Positions 60,098 through 64,000 of a DNA stretch of 64,000 nucleotides are shown here, one piece after another. This DNA is from Pediococcus cellicola (lineage in GTDB: Bacteria > Bacillota > Bacilli > Lactobacillales > Lactobacillaceae): contig NZ_JQBR01000002.1 in assembly GCF_001438655.1 (NCBI RefSeq), positions 30,057 to 94,056 of the forward strand. Direction: 5' to 3'. A program made the position numbers and the translations under genes. Each line of letters starts with the position of its first letter. Position 1 is the first letter of the stretch. The notes under the pieces are model-generated. The model was given only the letters and a program-made list of their open reading frames with translations, made no database searches and was not told the origin of the DNA.

Positions 60098-60243
60098 GTT
60101 TTCACCTCATGATTAGAGAGTGTCAAACTAAGCGCCCAGCTTCCGAGTATTGCCTAGGAAGGCAAATGATTCGGGCTAGGAATCGTTTGCTTTCCGTAGC
60201 AAAGCGGAAGAAGCTGCTTAGTTTGGCACGTTTACTCTGTAAT
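60098..60243 (-). ncRNA. Structured guaA leader RNA, riboswitch-like candidate
   Basis: Minus-strand leader of about 145 bases between promoter and guaA. Outer stem GTGCCAAACTAAGC (60229-60216) with GCTTAGTTTGACAC (60133-60120), one mismatch; next stem with AGCTTC / GGAAGCT; internal hairpin GCAAA-GATTC / GAATC-TTTGC; small hairpins CTTTG / GAAAG and GCCT / AGGC. Thus a multi-branched fold, not a simple terminator. It lacks the purine riboswitch core motifs that I know. Function as a purine- or protein-sensing cis-element is inferred. Confidence 0.6.
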
Positions 60244-60249
60244 TTTAAA

Positions 60250-60277
60250 AGTATAGTTATTCAACATCTAGTATCAA
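60250..60277 (-). promoter_or_regulatory. guaA promoter
   Basis: Minus-strand TTGATA (60277-60272), 16-base spacer, TATACT (60255-60250). A start near 60243 leaves a leader of about 145 bases. Confidence 0.65.
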
Positions 60278-60301
60278 TTCTACTGATAATACTGATTAAA
60301 G

Positions 60302-60342
60302 TAAAGCCAGTTCAAAACATGACTGTTTTCCAACTGGCTAAA
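60302..60342 (-). terminator. coaA terminator
   Basis: AGCCAGTT...GAAAACA pairs with TGTTTT...AACTGGCT, followed on the minus strand by TTACTTT. Confidence 0.75.
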
Positions 60343-60349
60343 CCATTTT

Positions 60350-61276
60350 TTAATATTTTCTCAAGTACACTGCGTCCATCACGTGATGATCGACTTTATG
60401 CAAAATGAGATTGGCTCTGGAACGAGTAGGCAAAATAAACTCCTCCAAATTGGGCAAATCCACCCGTTTCCAAACTTTTTTTGCTTCTTCAAAGGCTTTT
60501 TCGCGTGGCCACTGTGCATACTCATAATAATAATCTTGCGGATTATGAAACGCCGTATCTAACAAAATGCCAAAGCGTTCTAAGAACCATTTTTCAATCA
60601 ACTCAGGATCTGCATCAACATATATGGACCAGTCAAAGAAGTCACTGATATAAATTGTTTGATTGGAAGGCAACTGTAAGACATTAATCCCTTCCACAAT
60701 TAAAATATCAGGATTATCCACTGTCTCATACTCATCAGGCATGATGTCATAACTTTGATGGGAGTACAACGGCACACGAATGCGCGTTTTCCCATTTTTG
60801 ACCTCACTCATAAATGACAGCAAACTAGACATATCGTAGCTTTCCGGGAATCCTTTTCGATCCAAGATGCCGCGTTTTTTTAACTCCGCATTCGGGTATA
60901 AGAAACCATCTGTAGTGATTAGTTGGGAATGCAAACTAGGAAAGAAGTGCGTAAGCAATACTTGCAGCAAACGCGCCGTGGTGCTTTTGCCAACCGCCAC
61001 ACTTCCTGATATACCAATCACAAACGGTACTTTTCTTTCAGGTAATTTTAAAAAGTCCGTTTTGGTAGCCTGCCAATCCTGAAAGCTATGAAACTTTTTG
61101 ATGAGCATGTGTACCAACGGCACATAAATATCTTGCACATCTTGTAACGAGATGCGATCATTCAATGCCTTGATGGCCTTCAATTGTTGATCGGACAAAG
61201 GCAATTTAGCCTCTGGCGCCAACTGTTTCCAGTCATTTTTTAAAAACCGATAGTAACTTTGGTCCTCTTTTACCAT
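60350..61276 (-). CDS. coaA: Pantothenate kinase, type I
   Basis: 308 residues. P-loop GISGSVAVGKSTTARLLQ (about 88-105), TTDGFLYPNAELKKRG (about 122-137), DILIVEGINVLQ (about 183-194) and the C-terminal NLILHKVDHHVMDAVYLRKY match type I PanK (CoaA). It phosphorylates pantothenate, the first committed step of CoA synthesis. ATG 61276 behind a GAGG-rich end of the upstream sequence. Followed by guaA after 250 bases; directly behind helD with 20 bases between them, so coaA and helD may be co-transcribed. Confidence 0.96.
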   Translation of the reverse strand: MVKEDQSYYRFLKNDWKQLAPEAKLPLSDQQLKAIKALNDRISLQDVQDIYVPLVHMLIKKFHSFQDWQATKTDFLKLPERKVPFVIGISGSVAVGKSTTARLLQVLLTHFFPSLHSQLITTDGFLYPNAELKKRGILDRKGFPESYDMSSLLSFMSEVKNGKTRIRVPLYSHQSYDIMPDEYETVDNPDILIVEGINVLQLPSNQTIYISDFFDWSIYVDADPELIEKWFLERFGILLDTAFHNPQDYYYEYAQWPREKAFEEAKKVWKRVDLPNLEEFILPTRSRANLILHKVDHHVMDAVYLRKY

Positions 61277-61296
61277 TTTTACGCCTCACTAAAAGC

Positions 61297-63591
61297 TTAG
61301 TCCGTTGTGTACAACTTCGAATTGACACGATCAAATAGCGGTGACATCTGTTTGGTAGCAATCACCGTGAGTCGATGCATGGCTCGTGAACAGATTGTGT
61401 ATAACAACTGGCGTTCATCTTCATCTTGATAGGTCTTTTCAGAGGCATCCCAGACGATGACGGCGTCAAATTCCAGTCCCTTTGCCAAAAATGACGGAAC
61501 CACCACAACGCCTTCTGCCAATCGCTGGTTTTCTGTACGAATCAGCGTCACTTTTTCACCGGCCGCACGTAACGCATCCGTAATTTGAACACACGCCGCA
61601 ACGGACTTCCCAATGATGGCTGTGCTTTCCCCATCGTTTTGATTTTGTACTAATTGTCGCTGCACTCGCTTAACCGCCGCATCAGTTGTGGCTTGAACAC
61701 TTATAACTGGCAACTCGCCTTCACGCTGAAAGGCTTCAATTGCTTCACCATTTTTCAAAATTTCTTTTGTGAAATCAGTAATTTGTTGTGTAGACCGATA
61801 AGACTTTTCGAGTTGAATGACACGTGTCTTATCTTTATCAAACATTGTGGATAACTCAGCAAGTAAGGTGGTCGAATTCTCATTACTGTAAATGGATTGG
61901 TTCAAATCACCAAGCAGTGTAAACTTTGCGCGTGGGTAATTGAATTTGAGATAAGCCAATTGAAAGGCCGTATAATCCTGAATCTCATCAATAAACACGT
62001 AGCGCATATCACGTTCACCCTTTTTCCCCACGATTAAATCATAGAGATAAAGATAAGCGGACGTATTATTTAAAGAAATCTGATGATTTTTTAAGCCTGC
62101 AATGGTTTCTTCCACATAGCCTTGCCAGTCAGCTTCAGTTAAGCCAAACTTCTCAAGATGAATCAAGTGAGGCACACTGCGTAAGAAATGCACATACTGG
62201 GCATTAATGTTTAAAAAGCGATTATGCACAATCGCATTGCGAACAGGCTGTAACGCCTTAATCACAAGTTTACGTGCTAAAAACTTAAACTCTTTATCAC
62301 TATCATCAAATTCGCGAGGTTCGCCACCGTATAGCTTTTCTAAATCTTCATGATTCAAGGACTGCACAGCTTTTTCAGCCCATTTGGACCGTACTTCCCC
62401 ACCAATTCGATGATTCAAAGACTTCAATAATGTTTCTTTAGTGGCATCCAAACGATTACCTAAATGATAATTTTCGTTGAAACTGTAATAAATTTCTCGA
62501 ATACGTTCCTGATCAGCCAAAGGTTTCTCCCGAAAAACTAAGTTCCGGAATTTCATATCAGCTGTTTCTAGATGCTTAGCGTACTTGGTCACTGCTTTGA
62601 AGTACGTCAAACTATTTTCTAACTGACGAATCTTTTTAGAAACCGGATCGGTTTTCCCTTCAAAACGCTGCTGTAAAGTTTCCACATCCATGTTGGGAAT
62701 GCGGCGTTTGGTGAACTGGTAATACGTCATTTGTACCATGTTATGCTCACCTAATTCAGGCAACACTTGGTCCACATAGTCGTTAAAAATCTGGTTTGGT
62801 GAAAACATGATCACTTGGCTTGCCGTTAAATGCCCCCGGTAACGGTACAATAGGTAAGCAACCCGTTGCAAAATAGCGGCTGTTTTACCAGAACCAGCTG
62901 CTCCCTGCACAAACAGTAAATCGGAATGCGTATCCCGAATAATCTGGTTTTGTTCCTTTTGAATTGTAGACACAATGCTCTTCATCTTGGTATCTGATGA
63001 ATTTCCCAGAGCCTGCAACAACATTTGGTCCCCAATTGTTTCATCCGTATCAAAAATTGTGACAATCGTGCCGTCTTCAATGGTAAACTGCCGTTTTAAT
63101 TTGACGTCCACTTCTTGCGTACCATCTGGCGTTTCGTAGGAGACATTGCCTAGCTTGCCATCATAGTAAACACTAGAAATGGGTGCACGCCAGTCATAGA
63201 TCAGAAAATGCTCTGGTGTATCCGAAAACGACCCTAAACCAATATAGATCGTCTCGTCGTTTTTTTCGCCTGCTTCATGAAAATCAATCCGCGCAAAATA
63301 CGGGCGTTTCTCAAGTCGCTTCAGTACATCTAACTGTTGGCTCGCATGCCGCCAGCTATTTTGGCGTTCATTTAAGAGTTGTTGTTGTTGTCGTACAGAA
63401 ATTGCAGTATCCATCATGCCTGAATACGTACTTGTGTTCATCCGTACTTCATTGCTGAAATTCTTATCAATCGCTTTGGAGTCGGTCTCCGCTGTTTTGA
63501 CATCCTTCGTTGCCTTTTGAATTGCTTGTTGAATTTTGGCAACGACTTCGTTTAAGTGGGTCTGTTCATACTTTTGAATTGAATCGGCCAT
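61297..63591 (-). CDS. helD: RNA polymerase recycling helicase-like HelD
   Basis: ATG 63591 is preceded by TTGGAGGGGTTTT, so an earlier start 8 codons up is unlikely. 764 residues. Long N-terminal coiled helices (about 1-90), P-loop VQGAAGSGKTAAILQRVAYLLY (about 221-242, in pieces), FIDEIQDYTAFQLAYL (about 564-579, Walker B) and the C-terminal YRSTQQI and FDAVIVWDASEKTYQDEDERQLLY motifs of UvrD-like ATPases. HelD removes stalled RNA polymerase from DNA. No accessory DNA-pol genes are nearby. Upstream 270 bases lack genes. Confidence 0.93.
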   Translation of the reverse strand: MADSIQKYEQTHLNEVVAKIQQAIQKATKDVKTAETDSKAIDKNFSNEVRMNTSTYSGMMDTAISVRQQQQLLNERQNSWRHASQQLDVLKRLEKRPYFARIDFHEAGEKNDETIYIGLGSFSDTPEHFLIYDWRAPISSVYYDGKLGNVSYETPDGTQEVDVKLKRQFTIEDGTIVTIFDTDETIGDQMLLQALGNSSDTKMKSIVSTIQKEQNQIIRDTHSDLLFVQGAAGSGKTAAILQRVAYLLYRYRGHLTASQVIMFSPNQIFNDYVDQVLPELGEHNMVQMTYYQFTKRRIPNMDVETLQQRFEGKTDPVSKKIRQLENSLTYFKAVTKYAKHLETADMKFRNLVFREKPLADQERIREIYYSFNENYHLGNRLDATKETLLKSLNHRIGGEVRSKWAEKAVQSLNHEDLEKLYGGEPREFDDSDKEFKFLARKLVIKALQPVRNAIVHNRFLNINAQYVHFLRSVPHLIHLEKFGLTEADWQGYVEETIAGLKNHQISLNNTSAYLYLYDLIVGKKGERDMRYVFIDEIQDYTAFQLAYLKFNYPRAKFTLLGDLNQSIYSNENSTTLLAELSTMFDKDKTRVIQLEKSYRSTQQITDFTKEILKNGEAIEAFQREGELPVISVQATTDAAVKRVQRQLVQNQNDGESTAIIGKSVAACVQITDALRAAGEKVTLIRTENQRLAEGVVVVPSFLAKGLEFDAVIVWDASEKTYQDEDERQLLYTICSRAMHRLTVIATKQMSPLFDRVNSKLYTTD

Positions 63592-63901
63592 AAAACCCCT
63601 CCAAATAGTTGACATACTTATTTTTTATATGAATCGCCGTCTCTTAACTGTGACTTTAAAACGACGTAAACTTAAATTATAAGAAGCAATTACTTCCTAT
63701 AATTTAAGTAAATATCTTACCACTTTTCTTGCCCTAACTCAAAGATAATCGCACACAGGTAGCCATTTTCTGTGAATTAATTTTTTGTGCGCTTTAATAA
63801 TAGCTAAAATCCGCTCGTTGCCGCGCCCCTTTTTCATTGTTTCCCTAAAAAACTTGTGCTATTCTGGACCAATATTTAAGATGGTGTGGGAGGCAATTAC
63901 T

Positions 63902-64000
63902 ATGAACCAAGTTTCGTTACTCATAATGTTATTTGCAGCTTTGGTCACCCCAATGTTGATGGCTCGCTTAAAGCTGACTTTTTTACCAACAGCCGTTGTG
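63902..64000 (+). CDS. Start of a cation:proton antiporter, cut by the window edge
   Basis: Frame from ATG 63902, ribosome site GGGAGG, open to the end. Visible residues begin MNQVSLLIMLFAALVTPMLM and continue ARLKLTFLPTAVV, the first membrane span and the start of the conserved loop of CPA2-type antiporters. Only 33 residues are visible, so the full family, length and C-terminal domains are unknown. Confidence 0.7.
   Translation, partial: MNQVSLLIMLFAALVTPMLMARLKLTFLPTAVV

Noticed and set aside
60098-60243. Known purine (G-box) riboswitch before guaA
   Set aside because: The conserved loop and junction sequences of that class are not visible; the stems have another arrangement.

Overview
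The window looks like a chromosomal segment of a low-to-medium GC Gram-positive lactic acid bacterium, most likely a member of the Lactobacillaceae. The reasons are the gene families (pepN, ackA, cfa, helD, DUF3290/DUF421 pair, DUF4767 lipoprotein, Rgg regulator, galactitol-type PTS), the strong GGAGG-type ribosome binding sites, and frequent TTG/GTG starts. The genus cannot be fixed from this sequence alone. Core genes (cyclophilin, rsgA, pepN, ackA, guaA, coaA, helD) are embedded in many small accessory and stress operons. No rRNA, tRNA, CRISPR array or transposase gene was seen.

Layout. 1-7.2 kb: end of a secreted repeat-rich surface protein (cut by the window edge), a membrane protein, a cyclophilin, a MacB-type ABC exporter, a prolyl-iminopeptidase-like hydrolase, an FMN reductase and a DUF1801 protein. 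7.4-13.8 kb: a complete sugar operon (GntR/UTRA regulator, class II aldolase, PTS IIA-IIB-IIC of the galactitol family, FGGY kinase) diverging from a Cof-type HAD phosphatase. 14-18.4 kb: a decay zone with a broken lipoprotein, a frameshifted HAD hydrolase and a fused, frameshifted HicA/HicB remnant, plus tiny membrane-protein genes. 18.4-24.1 kb: MFS/Rgg pair, SDR + acetyltransferase diverging from a LysR regulator, rsgA. 24.4-32.7 kb: flavoprotein disulfide oxidoreductase, cation/proton antiporter with a long leader hairpin, pepN, DUF3290-DUF421, ackA. 32.8-43.4 kb: arsC-like gene, Crp/Fnr regulator with a divergent flavodoxin-fold quinone reductase, FAD-linked oxidase, amino acid permease with a relict duplicate of the oxidase 3' end behind it, AEC transporter, Old Yellow Enzyme, DUF4767 lipoprotein, SDR, AIM24. 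43.5-51 kb: DUF2975 + Cro-like regulator, two aldo/keto reductases (one behind a MerR-type promoter), MazG-like, cfa, and an operon of crotonase, Gfo/Idh/MocA (with a nonsense codon), DUF1330 and MarR under a palindromic operator. 51-55.5 kb: an OB-fold-like lipoprotein, YjbR, and a drug-type ABC exporter diverging from its MarR regulator. 55.5-58.5 kb: a small AT-rich defence insert at the 3' end of guaA (AbiEi/AbiEii toxin-antitoxin plus a HEPN-like protein). 58.5-64 kb: guaA with a structured leader, coaA, helD, and the start of another antiporter.

The genes most worth attention are the guaA leader RNA candidate, the AbiE-HEPN insert next to guaA, the crotonase/Gfo/DUF1330/MarR operon with its operator sitting between -35 and -10, the PTS-aldolase-FGGY kinase operon that lacks any dehydrogenase or isomerase, and the unusual density of freshly broken genes. 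Many regulator-target pairs are divergent and carry visible palindromes over the promoter, so regulation can be read directly from the sequence in several places.
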